From Megascapheus bottae (taxonomy: Eukaryota; Chordata; Mammalia; Rodentia; Geomyidae): 64,000 nt of DNA. The stretch spans positions 13,097,427 through 13,161,426 of the forward strand of contig JANJXV010000024.1 in NCBI GenBank assembly GCA_024803745.1, given 5' to 3'. Both the position numbers and the translations under genes were made by a program. Each line of letters begins with the position of its first letter. Position 1 is the first letter of the stretch. Under the pieces are notes generated by a model. That model made no database searches and was not told where the DNA came from. It saw only the letters and a program-made list of their open reading frames with translations. Of the stretch, positions 1 through 9,472 are shown piece by piece.

Positions 1-35
1 ATATAGGAGAGATAAGTGGAAATTGTCACCAGTAC

Positions 36-119
36 CTGGAGAGGGGCTGTCTGGCCAGAAACAGAACTTTTCATGGGCAGTGCACAAGGATTTTGTCAGC
101 TCAACACAACGTTCCTTAT
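36..119 (-). CDS. ZC3HC1: ZC3HC1 coding exon 4 (C3HC zinc finger, second half)
   Basis: Encodes the last two bases of Tyr137, residues 138-164, and the first base of the next codon: KERCVELTKSLCTAHEKFC then FWPDSPSP. His152 and Cys156 (AHEKFC) complete the C3HC zinc-binding set. The acceptor is TTTCAG at 125-120 and the donor is GTACTG just left of 36. At 84 nt it is a small exon. Compared with the human sequence as I remember it, there are conservative changes (V142, T145, S147). The next exon is outside the window. Confidence 0.92.
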
Positions 120-230
120 CTGAAATCCACACAGGTAACATGACTTAACCAAAGTGTGTAAAACTACAAATGTTACTACAGATAAAATGCGAGATTTAAA
201 AAATATATGAAAACAGTAGCAATATCATCT

Positions 231-433
231 TTTTTTTTTTTTTTTTTTTGCCAGTCCTGGGCTTGAGCTCAGGGCCTGAGCACTGTCCTTGGACTTTCTC
301 AAGTCTAGAGCTCTACCACTTGAGCTTCAGTACCACTTCCAGCTTTTTTCTATGTATGTGGTACCGAGGAATCGAACCTGGGTCTTTGTGCATGCTAGGC
401 AAGCACTCTACCACTAGGCCAAACTCCCGGCCC
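231..433 (-). mobile_element. SINE-T (tRNA/ID-derived dimer) with TSD
   Basis: Minus-strand copy: poly-T at 231, right monomer, then the tRNA-like head ending CTCCCGGCCC. Flanked by a 13-bp target-site duplication AGCAATATCATCT at 218-230 and 434-446. A recent insertion in ZC3HC1 intron 3. Confidence 0.92.
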
Positions 434-754
434 AGCAATATCATCTTAAAATTGCACACAAAACAAGTTAAACTGAGATCCTAAGTCTGAGTCGTCTGAA
501 AGTCCTGTTTATCTAAAATTATAAATTTAAAATAAATATTCCATTATCAATTACATAGAATATATAAAGTCAATATTTTAAGTCAACTCAGGAGCTTCCT
601 GAAACTATATAGCCCAGGCTGGTCTTAACTCCACCATCCTCCTCCTGCTTCATTATCCTGAATGTTAATATATCAGATGTGTCCTACATGTCCAGCTTTA
701 AAACTACTCAATCTTTGATTGTGGAGAAAAATGTAGTCTAAATTTTATACTTAC

Positions 755-905
755 ATCTGTCAAAGTCAAAAGCTGGCTGTAAACTGGCACAGAGAAAAGC
801 TTGGCAGCTGGAACATTTGAGCATGTCACATTCAACTGTGACCCAGCCATATTTTGCACAGACAAGTGGAGATAGCTCAGGGGGCTTCCCTGCCCATTTC
901 AAAGA
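755..905 (-). CDS. ZC3HC1: ZC3HC1 coding exon 3 (C3HC zinc finger, first half)
   Basis: Encodes residues 87-136 plus the first base of Tyr137. It starts SLKWAGKPPELSPLV, contains CDMLKCSSCQAFLC and ends AFDFDR. Cys112, Cys117, Cys120 and Cys125 are all present; Cys117 and Cys120 are, by family knowledge, zinc ligands of the C3HC finger, completed by His152 and Cys156 in exon 4. The donor is GTAAGT (754-749). The exon is preceded by an intron ending in AC rather than AG, 8 nt after a TTTTCTTAAC branch-site sequence (923-914). The frame is fully open. Confidence 0.95.
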
Positions 906-923
906 GTATTCATGTTAAGAAAA
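906..923 (-). other. U12-type branch site and AC acceptor of ZC3HC1 intron 2
   Basis: On the minus strand the intron ends TTTTCTTAACATGAATAC. The block TTCTTAAC (921-914) matches the U12 branch-site consensus TTCCTTAAC except at one position. The branch adenosine (916 or 915) lies about 10 nt from the splice junction, the narrow spacing typical of U12 introns. The terminal dinucleotide is AC, and there is no polypyrimidine tract. Confidence 0.93.
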
Positions 924-1079
924 GCAGGAATGTAAGCAAAGAACAGTGAATAAAACAGAATGAAAACTTTAATACATGAGATAAGCAAAAAAAAAAAATA
1001 TAGACCAATTTCAAAGTAGATACATATTTTGTAAAATGATGGTCATTTGAATATCAAGCAGCATTATATATTAACTTTT

Positions 1080-1190
1080 ACCTCTAGGAAACTTTCTCTC
1101 CATCTATATATCTATATATACAATATACGTATATACATCCATAGGTATACACACATATATGTGCACTGTATATATACATATATAATATTA
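1080..1190. repeat. AT-rich TATATA/TACATA low-complexity repeat
   Basis: Imperfect alternating TA with CA/TG steps (atatatctatatatac and similar). Inside ZC3HC1 intron 2, close to its 3' end but 170 bp away from the branch site. Confidence 0.7.
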
Positions 1191-1393
1191 CTGGATTTTG
1201 GGGGTTCTGTTGTTTGAGGGTCTTCATGCATGCTAGCTAGGCAAGCACTTTACCACTAGGTCAAACTCCCAGCCCTATTATTACTGTTTTTGTTTGCCAG
1301 TACTGGGGATTGAACTTAAGTCTTGCACTCTTTCATTTGGCTTTTTGGACATGACTGGCACTCTACACGTGGACCATGCCCCCAGTTCAGGCT

Positions 1394-1590
1394 ACTTTTT
1401 TTTTGCCATCCTGGGGCTTGAACTTATGGAGCAAGCTGTCCTGGGGCTTTCTGAAGACTAGAGCTCTACCACTTGAGCCACAGTACAACTTCTGCCTTTT
1501 CTATGTATATGGTACCAAGGAATCGAACCCAGGTCTTCATGCACGCTAGGCAAGTACTCTACCACTAAGCCAAACTCCAGGACCCTGGGC
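1394..1590 (-). mobile_element. Older SINE-T interrupted near its head
   Basis: Minus-strand SINE-T with point changes, preceded by a further head fragment at 1224-1275. Its head end and flank (GACCCTGGGC) were the target of the nested insertion that follows. Confidence 0.8.
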
Positions 1591-1792
1591 TTTTTTTTTT
1601 TTTTTTTTGCCAGTCCTGGGCTTGAGTTCAGGGCCTGAGCACTGTCCTTGGACTTTCTCAAGGCTAGAGCTCTACCACTTGAGCCTCAGCACCACTTCTG
1701 ACTTTTTTCTATGTATGTGGTACCGAGGAATCGAACCCGGGTCTTCATGCATGCTAGGCAGGCACTTTAACCACTAGGCCAAACTCCCGGCC
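1591..1792 (-). mobile_element. Young SINE-T inserted beside an older SINE, with TSD
   Basis: Full-length minus-strand copy with the target-site duplication GACCCTGGGCTTTTT (1581 onward and 1793-1807). The sequence is close to the most common form in the window. Confidence 0.88.
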
Positions 1793-1819
1793 GACCCTGG
1801 GCTTTTTTAAAAAAAAAAT

Positions 1820-2054
1820 CTTGTTAGTTGTGAGGCTTGAACTCTGGGCCTGGGGATGGCCCCTGAGCTCTTTTTGCTCCAGGCTAGTGTTCTACCACTT
1901 TGAGCCACAGTTCCAGTTCCAGTTTTTGAGTGGTTAATTGGAGATAAGAGCCTCATGGGGTCTTTTCTGCCCCAGATGGTTTCAAATCATGATCCTCTGA
2001 TTTTTAGCTTTCTGAGAAACAAGGATTACAGGCCTGAGCCCCCTGCGCCCAGCC
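1820..2054 (-). mobile_element. SINE-B (7SL/B1-like head) with ID-like right half
   Basis: Reads GTGAGGCTTGAACTCTGGGC through the conserved middle TTAATTGGAGATAAGAG to GATTACAGGCCTGAGCC, the minus-strand form of SINE-B. Diverged. Confidence 0.8.
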
Positions 2055-2433
2055 AGTTCAGGCTTTCTTTTGCAAGTTATATAGATACCAGTCTCTTTCA
2101 TTTGTTTGCCCAAGTTGGCATCCAACTTCGATGATGATGATGATTACATCTCAGCTTTTAAGTAGCTAGGATTAGAGGCATGAGCCACCAGTGCCTGGCT
2201 AGTGCTCTGTATTTCATATGATTCAAATGTTTATTTTATAGCATATGAGTAGCTCTAGGTACTTGAGAGGCTGAGACAGGAGGATTACTTGAGCCCATGG
2301 AGATTAGACTATCCAGAACAACATATAAAATCCCATTAAAAAAAAAAACACTTTGTTTTATTACTGATTATGGAATGGAACAGAGGCTAATCAGTTTCAT
2401 TTAATCAGAAATTATAGGAATTTTAAAACACTA

Positions 2434-2651
2434 GTGAGCCTGTGTGGTATAATCCTAGCTACTTAGGAGGCTGAGATCTGAGGATTGCAGTTTAAAGCCA
2501 GCGAGGGCACTAAAATCTGTGAGACTCTTATCTCCAATTAACCACCAGAAAACTGGAAGTGACACTGTGGCTCAAGGGGCAAGGTTTTAGTCTTGAGCTG
2601 AAGAGCTCAGGGACAGCACCCAGGCCAGAGTTCAAGCCCCACGACTGACCG

Positions 2652-2682
<31 letters not shown>

Positions 2683-2873
2683 TGGGAATTTGGCCTAGTG
2701 GTAGAATGCTTGCCTAGCATACATGAAGACCAGGGTTCCGTTCTTCAGTACTACATACATAGAAAAGCCAGAAGTGGTGCTGTGGCTCAAATGGTAGAAT
2801 ACTAGCCTTGGGGAAAGCCCAAGGACAGTGCTCAGGCCCTGAGTTCAAGTCCCCAGACTGGCAAAAAAGAAAG
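2434..2873 (+). mobile_element. Tandem pair: SINE-B (2434-2679) then SINE-T (2680-2873)
   Basis: Plus-strand SINE-B ending in a 28-base A tail, directly followed by a plus-strand SINE-T beginning GAGCTGGGAATTTGGCCTAG. The second element inserted in the first one's A-rich tail. Confidence 0.85.
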
Positions 2874-3037
2874 TAAAAAACAAAACACAAAACAAAAAAG
2901 CACTAGTGAAGGCAGTAAGAATTGCCTAAGAAATAAAGCATAATCAAAGTAAACAATGCAGATATGACTGTTAACACTGATCTATGTTGTCCTATTGCAC
3001 CACATTCACCATTACTTCCAAAAAATAAATAAGCTTA

Positions 3038-3265
3038 TCAGCTGAGCCCTGGCAGCTCATGCCTAAAATCCTCGCTACGGAGGATCCAGCCCGAAGTCAA
3101 TCTGAGTAGAAAAGTCCATGAGACTCTTATCTCCAATTAAATTAACCATTAAGAAGCCATAAGTAGAGCTGTGACTCACGTCGCAGAGGCTAGTCTTAAG
3201 CAAAACTGCTAAGGGAAAGCACTCAGGACCTTAGTTAACGACCAAGGACCAGCACAAAAAAAGAA
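3038..3265 (+). mobile_element. SINE-B, diverged
   Basis: Plus-strand; recognisable by GGCAGCTCATGCCTAAAATCC and ACTCTTATCTCCAATTAA. Ends in an A-rich tail. Confidence 0.7.
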
Positions 3266-3274
3266 AAAAAAGCA

Positions 3275-3518
3275 TTTGTCTTGGGGAGGTGGGGAATACA
3301 GGTATGGAGGGATAAAGGGTAAATACACACAGCAGTAGTACTCACTAGACAATATGTTGAGAATGAACTGTATATAACTTGTAGGTGGGAACAAGAGGGA
3401 AAAACTAGGACAGTGAAGCGGTGATACTGTCCAATAGGAAACATACTCATTACCTGACTTGTAAAACAGTAACCTCTCTGAATATTACCTTCATAATAAT
3501 AAAAAAAATCTTAGAGAA
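3275..3518 (+). mobile_element. Family-A repeat (unclassified, possibly an L1 3' end)
   Basis: Ends CATACTCATTACCTGACTTG...AACAGTAACCTCTCTG...ATAATAATAAAAAAAA. Related copies occur at 6560-6772, 24232-24345, 28336-28462, 29258-29372, 51360-51495, 51618-51740 and 54160-54290. It has a short A-rich 3' end. Confidence 0.6.
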
Positions 3519-3541
3519 AAATAAAAACATTAATTTTCATA

Positions 3542-3790
3542 GTCAGATACAGTGACTTGTGCCTGTAATCCTAGCTACTCAGAAAGCTGAAATGGGACTG
3601 GGAGTTTGGCCTAGTGGTAGAATGCTTGTCTAGCATCCACAAAGACCTGGGTTCCATTCCTTATAACCACATTCACAGAAAAAGCTAGAAGTTGTACTGT
3701 GGCTCAAGTGGTAGAGCTTTAGCCTTGAGAAAGTCCAAGGGCAGTGCTCAGGTACTGAGTTCAAGCCAGGACTGGAAAAAAAAAAAAGGA
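3542..3790 (+). mobile_element. SINE-B left-half fragment (3542-3592) followed by SINE-T (3595-3790)
   Basis: A truncated 7SL-like head (GCCTGTAATCCTAGCTACTC) abuts a full plus-strand SINE-T beginning GGGACTGGGAGTTTGGCC. Confidence 0.8.
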
Positions 3791-3819
3791 AGACTTGACT
3801 AGAAAAAAATAATGTACAA

Positions 3820-4115
3820 AGGGCTGAGGATGTAGCTCTAGTGGCAGAGCACCTGTCTAGCAAGCACAAAGCCCTGATTTCAAATCCTACAACTGCTACA
3901 AAATTTTTTTTCATTATCCTCCCAAGTTTATTATTTATTAATAGGTGGGTAACTAATGTTTAAATCGCTGAGAAATCTACAAGTATGTTCTTAGGAAGGG
4001 ATCCTTAAACATTTATTGATGCTGGGCGGGGGCTATAGTTCTTTGGTACAGCACTTCTCTAGTATGCATAAGGCCCATAGTTCATTTCTCAGTACTGCAA
4101 ATAACCCAAAAAAGC
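3820..4115 (+). mobile_element. Two old ID-like monomers
   Basis: 3821-3903 (GGATGTAGCTCTAGTGGCAG, B-box region degraded) and 4017-4112 (GGGCTATAGTTCTTTGGTAC). They resemble single ID/BC1 units rather than the dimer. Confidence 0.6.
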
Positions 4116-4119
4116 AAAG

Positions 4120-4831
4120 AGAAAGCCAGGTGCTGGTGGCTCACACCTGTATTCTTAGCTACTCAGGATACTGGTTCAAAACCTACCCAGGCAAAAAAGT
4201 TCATGAAACACTCTTATCTCCAAATAATCACCAAAAAAGCCAGAAGTGGAGCTGTGGCTCAGGTGGTACAGTATTAGCCTTCAGTAAAATAGCTCAGAGC
4301 TGGGCATGGTGGCTCACACCTGTAATCCTAGCTACTCAGGTGGCTGAGATCTGAGGATCCAAGGTTCAAAGCCAGCCCAGGCACAAAAGGACCTGAGACT
4401 CTTATCTCCAATTAACTTCTAGAAAACAGATGAGTAGCCTTGAGCTAAAGAGCTCAGGGACACTGCCCATGCCCAGGAGTAGGGTGGTAGCCTTGAGCTG
4501 AAGAGCTCAGGGACACTGTCCAGGCCAATGTCCAGGCCAAGTTCAAGCCCCATGACCCACTCCCCCCCAAAAAAAGAAGCAGAATTGAGTGGTCAGCCAC
4601 CAGTGGCTCAAGTTTGTAATCCTAGCTACTCAGGAGGCTAAGATCTGAGGACTATGGTTCAAAGCCAGCCCCAGCAGAAAAGTCTGTGAGACACTTATCT
4701 CCATTTAACCACCAGAAAACTGGAAGTGGCGCTATAGCTCAAAGTGGTAAAGCACTAGACTTGAGCTAAAGAGCTTAGGGACAGGGGCCAGGCCCAGAGT
4801 TCAAGATCCATGACTGACCAAAAAAAAAAGA
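4120..4831 (+). mobile_element. Three consecutive plus-strand SINE-B copies
   Basis: 4123-4295 (short), 4296-4572 (long form with the internal duplication of the 'gctgaagagctcagggacactg' block) and 4592-4831 (standard form). All share the 7SL-like head and A-rich ends. Confidence 0.85.
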
Positions 4832-4954
4832 GCTAGAACTACTGATAGAACAAATATATAAACACACACAAATATATAAACACACAAATAATTAGCCCAA
4901 GAATTCAAAAGTATCAAGGATCATGAATTTCAAGATAAAACTGAGGACATTAGA

Positions 4955-4972
4955 CATATATATATATATGTA

Positions 4973-5007
<35 letters not shown>

Positions 5008-5056
5008 GTGTATATATATATATGTGTGTATATATATATATATGTATGTATGTATT
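4955..5056. repeat. (TA)n/(TG)n compound microsatellite
   Basis: Alternating ATATAT, TGTGTG and GTATGTAT blocks. Spurious open frames of Tyr/Ile/Val/Cys run through it on both strands. Confidence 0.9.
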
Positions 5057-5063
5057 TCTTTCT

Positions 5064-5260
5064 TTTTTTTTTTTTGCCAGTACTGGGGCTTGGACTTGGG
5101 GTGTGGGCACTGTTCTTGAGCTTTCTCAAGGCTAGCATTCTACCACTTGAGCCAAAGAACCACTTTCGACTTTTTCTATGTATGTGGAACCAAGGACTCA
5201 AACTCAGGCTTCGTCTAGGCTAAATATGCACTCTACCACTAGGCTACACACCTGGCCTAA
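5064..5260 (-). mobile_element. SINE-T
   Basis: Minus-strand copy starting with poly-T/GCCAGTACTGGGGCTTGG and ending near CACCTGGCCT. It abuts the compound microsatellite on its poly-T side. Confidence 0.83.
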
Positions 5261-5287
5261 AACTGAGAAAATATTTCTGATTAAAGT

Positions 5288-5525
5288 AGACTGAAACAAG
5301 GTTTAGTGGCTCATATTTTAAATCCAACTGTTCTAGAGGCAGAGCCTGGGATGATTATGGTTCCAGACCAGTTTAGGCAAAAAGTTAGCAAGATTTCCTA
5401 TTTTATTCAACAAGTTGGACATTGTAATACATACTTCTTATCCCAATGACTCAGGAGGATATAAATAGGAGGACCTGATCTAAGGCTGATCCAGACTAAA
5501 AAAACAAACAAACAAAAAAAAAGAC
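5288..5525 (+). mobile_element. Old B1-like sequence
   Basis: AGTGGCTCATATTTTAAATCC...AGGCAGAGCCTGGGATGATT resembles a diverged B1/7SL unit, with a second similar unit at about 5410-5500 and an A-rich end. Confidence 0.45.
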
Positions 5526-5686
5526 TGTCTAAAAAATGAAAAGTGGCAGAGCTTCTGCTTAGCAAGTATGAGGCAATTTAAACCCAAGTACCATCAATAA
5601 TAACAATAATAATGGAAACTAAACACGTGATAACAAAATATGTAATTCTCAACTGAATCTTTTTGCTACAAGAACATGATTAGTAC

Positions 5687-5890
5687 ATTTTTTTTTTTTT
5701 TGACAGTCCTGGAGCGTGAACTTAGGCCTAGGCACTGTCCCTGAGCCTCTTTTGCTCAAAGCTAGCACCCTACCAACTGAGCCATAGCACCACTTCCAGC
5801 TTTTTCTGTTTATGTGGTACTAAGGAATCAAAGCCAGGGTTTCCTGCATGCTAGGCAAGCACTCTACTACTAAATCACATTCCCAGCCTC
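5687..5890 (-). mobile_element. SINE-T
   Basis: Minus-strand, poly-T at 5689, full dimer, head ending CATTCCCAGCCT. Diverged by scattered point changes. Confidence 0.82.
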
Positions 5891-5912
5891 GTACAACTGT
5901 TAAAAAAACAAA

Positions 5913-6535
5913 CTGTAGCAGGAAGCTGGTGGCTCAGGCCTATAATCCTCGCTACCCAGGAGGCTGAGATCTGAGGATCAAGGTTGGACATCAACCTGGG
6001 CAAAAAAGTCAGAAACTCTTAGCTCCAATTAGCTAGGTGCCATGCCTCTGATTTAAAACACTATTTATCAAAACAAATTCCAGGATTTTTTTTTTTTTTT
6101 TTGTCAGTTCTGGAGCTTGAACTCAGCTTGAAGCAAGCTGAGAATGGTGGCTCACGCCTATAGTCCAGGCTACTCAGGAGGCTAAGATCTGAGGATCAAG
6201 GTTCAAAGCCTGCCCAGGCACACAAAAGGACCTGAGACTCTTTCTGATTAACCTCCAGAAAACAGGAAGTAAGACTTGGCTCTAGGGTAGGGAGGTAGTC
6301 TTGAGCTGAAGAACTTAGGGACAGTGCCCAGACCCAGGAGTAGGGCAGTAACCTTGAGCTGAAGAGCTCAGGGACACCGTCCAGGCCAAGTTCAAGCCCC
6401 ACTGGGCACCAGGCACCAGGCCCCCCTGCCAAAAAAAAGGTCTCTCAGACTTTTTGTGTCTGGGCTGGCTTTGAGTCATGATCCTCAGATATCAGCTTCC
6501 TGAGTAGCTAGAATTAGAGGCTTGAGCCACAGGAA
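5913..6535 (+). mobile_element. SINE-B cluster (5913-6038; 6127-6438; 6441-6535 reversed)
   Basis: A truncated plus-strand SINE-B, a poly-T/minus SINE start at 6084-6124 interrupted by a long-form plus-strand SINE-B with the internal duplication, and then a minus-strand SINE-B head fragment (GGCTGGCTTTGAGTCATGAT...GAGCCA). Nested insertion is likely. Confidence 0.75.
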
Positions 6536-6559
6536 TCCATGGTGGTGGTAGTTGTGCTG

Positions 6560-6772
6560 AAAGTTCCTTGCTTTTGGGGTTCTGTTTCTTCTTTTTTCTA
6601 TCTTTTGAGAGGAAGGCAAAGGGGGATGTGCATAAATGCAAGGAGGGAAGATGAACAAAGGCAGACATGGTACTCAGTAGACACTATTTGGAAAATAAAC
6701 TATGCAATTTGTGGGCAGGGACAGAAGGGGAAAAGTGACAGAAGGGGTAAAATTGTCTAAAAAGAAACATAC
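6560..6772 (+). mobile_element. Family-A repeat, 3' end truncated
   Basis: Shares TACTCAGTAGACACTATTTG and AAAGAAACATACTCAT with the copy at 3275-3518. The 3' part is replaced by the SINE-B that starts at about 6777. Confidence 0.55.
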
Positions 6773-6776
6773 TCAT

Positions 6777-7029
6777 ACTCCTAGCTACTCAGGAGGCTGA
6801 GATCTGAGGATCAAGGTTCAAAGCCAAGTCCGGGCACAAAAGGACCAGACTCTTATCTCCAGTTAACCTCTAGAAAATGGAGAAGTAGGGCTTGGCTCTA
6901 GGGTTGGAGGTAGCCTTGAGCTGAAGAGCTCAGGGACAACACCAAGGCCCAGGGGTAGGGTGTCAGCCTTGAGCTGAAGAGCTCAAGAACAGCGCCCAGG
7001 CAGAGTTAAGCCCCTCTAAAAGAAAAAAG

Positions 7030-7068
<39 letters not shown>
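6777..7068 (+). mobile_element. Long-form SINE-B ending in a (GA)n microsatellite
   Basis: SINE-B with two 'gctgaagagctca' blocks (internal duplication). Its A-rich tail passes into an (AG) tract at 7034-7067. Confidence 0.83.
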
Positions 7069-7070
<2 letters not shown>

Positions 7071-7119
7071 ATGAAATTGTAACTGCTCTTCACAGCGCTT
7101 TAATAATAACAATCATCTA

Positions 7120-7160
7120 TATAATAATAATTATCTGTAGATATCTACATAGATATATCT
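7120..7160. repeat. Short inverted repeat around TATCTACATAGATATA
   Basis: TATCTGTAGATATCTACATAGATATATCTACAGA: TCTGTAGATAT is matched by ATATCTACAGA in inverted order around a 10-base centre, a cruciform-capable palindrome in ZC3HC1 intron 2. Confidence 0.6.
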
Positions 7161-7175
7161 ACAGAGGGAAAAAAA

Positions 7176-7262
7176 GGAATGGAAGTATGGCTCAAGAAGA
7201 AAACTGCCATCTTTCTTGAGAGTCTGAGTTTAAGCTCTAGTACAAGCACAAAATAAAAGAAA
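7176..7262 (+). mobile_element. ID-like right monomer, old
   Basis: GGAAGTATGGCTCAAGAAG...GAGTTTAAGCTCTAGTACAAGCAC followed by A-rich bases. It lies about 80 nt from the exon 2 U12 donor. Confidence 0.55.
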
Positions 7263-7332
7263 ACATCAAAGTACTCTGCTATTCTAGAGGAATGACAATT
7301 CCAGGGTCAGGTAGAACTTGTTAGGTCCACTG

Positions 7333-7343
7333 AAAAAGGATAT
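7333..7343 (-). other. U12-type 5' splice site (AT-AC intron) of ZC3HC1 intron 2
   Basis: The bases directly after exon 2 read ATATCCTTTTT. This is an exact match to the minor-spliceosome donor consensus ATATCCTTT, and no GT donor near here would keep the family sequence in frame. U11 and U6atac snRNAs recognise this element. Confidence 0.93.
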
Positions 7344-7455
7344 AGAAAACGTTTCAACTCTGTTGAAGAAGGCTTCTTTGCTGGTGGATTCCAATGGTGG
7401 TTGCTCTGCTTCAGCTGATCCATTAACTGGCTGGCCTGTACAAGATGTGTCCTTC
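7344..7455 (-). CDS. ZC3HC1: ZC3HC1 coding exon 2
   Basis: Encodes one base of codon 49 and residues 50-86, beginning KDTSCTGQPVNGS and ending KEAFFNRVETFS. The acceptor is a normal TTCTATTTTAG just right of 7455. The exon ends after TTTTCT at phase 0, and the next intronic bases are ATATCCTTTTT, not GT. Ending here gives Ser86 followed by Ser87 of exon 3, matching the family sequence VETFSSLKW. Read-through into the intron stays open for about 60 bases, so a naive reading would extend the exon wrongly. Confidence 0.94.
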
Positions 7456-7639
7456 CTAAAATAGAATAGTGGGCAATTTTTCATTGTATCATTGTTTAGT
7501 TTCTCTATACATTATAACACCAATCACACCAAAACTATGTTTTATTTATTTATGCAGCATTGGAGTTTTCCCTTGTTTAATAGGCACTCTACCTCTAGGC
7601 CACACCTAATTTTCAGCCCTTTTTGCTTTAGGTTTAGGT

Positions 7640-8230
7640 ACTTTTTTTTTTTTGGCTAGTCCTGGGGCTTGAACTCTGGGCCTAAGCACTGTCCCTGAAC
7701 ATTTTTTTTTTTGGCCAGTCCTGGGGTTTGAGCTCAGGGTCTGAGCACTGACCTTGGACTTTCTCAAGGCTAGAGCTCTACCACTTGAGCCTCAGAACCA
7801 CTTCCGGCTTTTTTTCTATATATGTGGTACCAAGGAATTGAACCTGGGTCTCCATGCATGCTAGGCAAGCACTTTAACACTAGGCCAAACTTCTGCCCCA
7901 ACTTTCCTGGGGCTTGAGCTCAGAATCTGGGCACTGTCCTTGGACACTTTTTGCTCAAGGTTAGCGCTCTGCCACTTGAGCCGCAGCACGACTTCTGGGA
8001 ATTGAACCCAGGCCTTCCTGCATGCTAGATGAGGCTATGCTCCCTGCCTGTCCCTAAACTTTTGTACTCAATAGCTAGAGCTCTACCACTTAAGCCACAG
8101 CTCTGCTTTTGGTTTGTGGTGATTAAATGAAGACAAAAGTCTCATGAAATCTTCTCTGTTTCAATTTCCATTTTTTGCACCTCCTGAATAGTTAGGAATA
8201 CTGGTATTAGCCACTGGTGCCCAAATGCTT
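7640..8230 (-). mobile_element. Minus-strand SINE split by nested SINEs
   Basis: A minus-strand start at 7645-7700 (...CACTGTCCCTGAAC) is interrupted by a full SINE-T (7702-7898) and another SINE-T-like piece (7899-8045). The first element appears to resume at 8046 with TGTCCCTAAACTTTTGTACT and continues as a SINE-B to 8225. Confidence 0.7.
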
Positions 8231-8236
8231 TAGGTA

Positions 8237-8475
8237 CTTTTTTTTTCTTTTTGGTCAGTTATGGGACTTGAGCTCTGGGCCTGGACGTTGTCCTTGAGCT
8301 CTTCAGCTCAAGGCTACCACCCTACCCCTAGGGCCACAGTGCCACTTCCAGTTTTCTGGTGATTAATTGGAGATAAGAGTGTCACAGTTTTAATGCCCGA
8401 GCTGGCTTTGAACCAGGATCCTCAGATCTCAGCCTCTTGAGTAGCTAGGGTTACAGGTATGAGTCACCACACTTT
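8237..8475 (-). mobile_element. SINE-B
   Basis: Minus-strand, with the standard order of right half (CTTCAGCTCAAGGCTACCAC), middle (TTAATTGGAGATAAGAG) and 7SL-like head (AGTAGCTAGGGTTACAGG). Confidence 0.85.
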
Positions 8476-8479
8476 AGTT

Positions 8480-8830
8480 ACTTTTTTTGATCAGGACTCC
8501 AACTTATTGTACAGGGACAGCCTGGACCTCCATCTTATTTAACCTTCCAGCTCTAGTTGGGATGAAAGGCACAGCCACAGCTCCTTGCTTTTTCTGTTAA
8601 GATTGGGGACGGGGTGCCTCCCAAATGTTTTGCATGGGCAGGCCTGGAACTAAGATCCTCTTGATCTCAGTTTCCAAACAGCTGAGATGACAAGTGTGTA
8701 CTATCTCATTTAGCTATTGGCTGAGATGAAGGTGCACAAACTTTTTGCCAGGCTGTTTTTGAACCTGCAATGGTCTTTGCCTCAGGAGTAGTTAAGATTA
8801 GAGGCTAGAGTCATAGGTGCCCCGGCCTAG
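8480..8830 (-). mobile_element. Old B1-like relics
   Basis: Two diverged minus-strand units with CCTGGAACTAAGATCCTC and AGTAGTTAAGATTAGAGG-type cores. Only weakly assignable. Confidence 0.4.
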
Positions 8831-8841
8831 GAATAAATTCT

Positions 8842-9472
8842 TTTTTGATTGTTTGCAAGTCCTGGGGCTTGAACTCGGGGCTTGGGAACTATACTTGAGC
8901 TTCTTTTGGCTCAAAGTCAGTACTCTACCACTTGAACCAGTGTGCCACTTTGGTCTTTTCTGTTTAGGCAGTACTGAGGAATCAAACCCAGGGCTTCATC
9001 ATGCTACCACTAAGCCTCATTCCCAGTCTGGAATAGTTTGTTTTTGTTTATTATTATATTTGTTGTTGTTGTTGTTGTTGTTGTTAATTCTGGGGCTTGA
9101 ACTCAGGGCCTGGGCACTGTCCCTAAGCTGCTTTTACTCAAGGCTAGCACTCCGATATTGAGCCACTGCCCACTTTTGCTGTTTTGTTTATGTGATGCTG
9201 AGGAATGGAACCCGGGGCATTATCGGTAAGAAAGCACACTATACTGCTAAGCCAGCCCCGGAATAATTTTTTTTTTTTTTTTTTGTGGGTCCTGGGACTT
9301 GAACTGGGCCTGGGCGCTGTCCCTTTAGCCAAGCCCTACTTCCCGTTTTCTAGAGGTTAACTGGAGATGACTCTCAGGTCCTTTTGTGCCCTGGCTGGTT
9401 TTGCACCTTGATCCTCAGATCTCAGCCTCCTGAGTAGCTAGAATTACAGGCGTGAGCCACCGCGCCGGCAGG
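8842..9472 (-). mobile_element. SINE-T (8842-9030), SINE-T (9087-9260), SINE-B (9267-9472)
   Basis: Three minus-strand SINEs in a row in ZC3HC1 intron 1. A (TTG)n tract at 9058-9086 sits at the poly-T end of the second. The SINE-B is short, lacking part of its right half. Confidence 0.83.

Noticed and set aside
4892..5223. Several Tyr/Ile/Val-rich frames
   Set aside because: Translation of a TA/TG microsatellite plus a SINE.
7284..7484. A 66-codon minus-strand frame starting upstream of ZC3HC1 exon 2
   Set aside because: Only 7344-7455 is exon. The rest is read-through into introns on both sides; the start Met is intronic.
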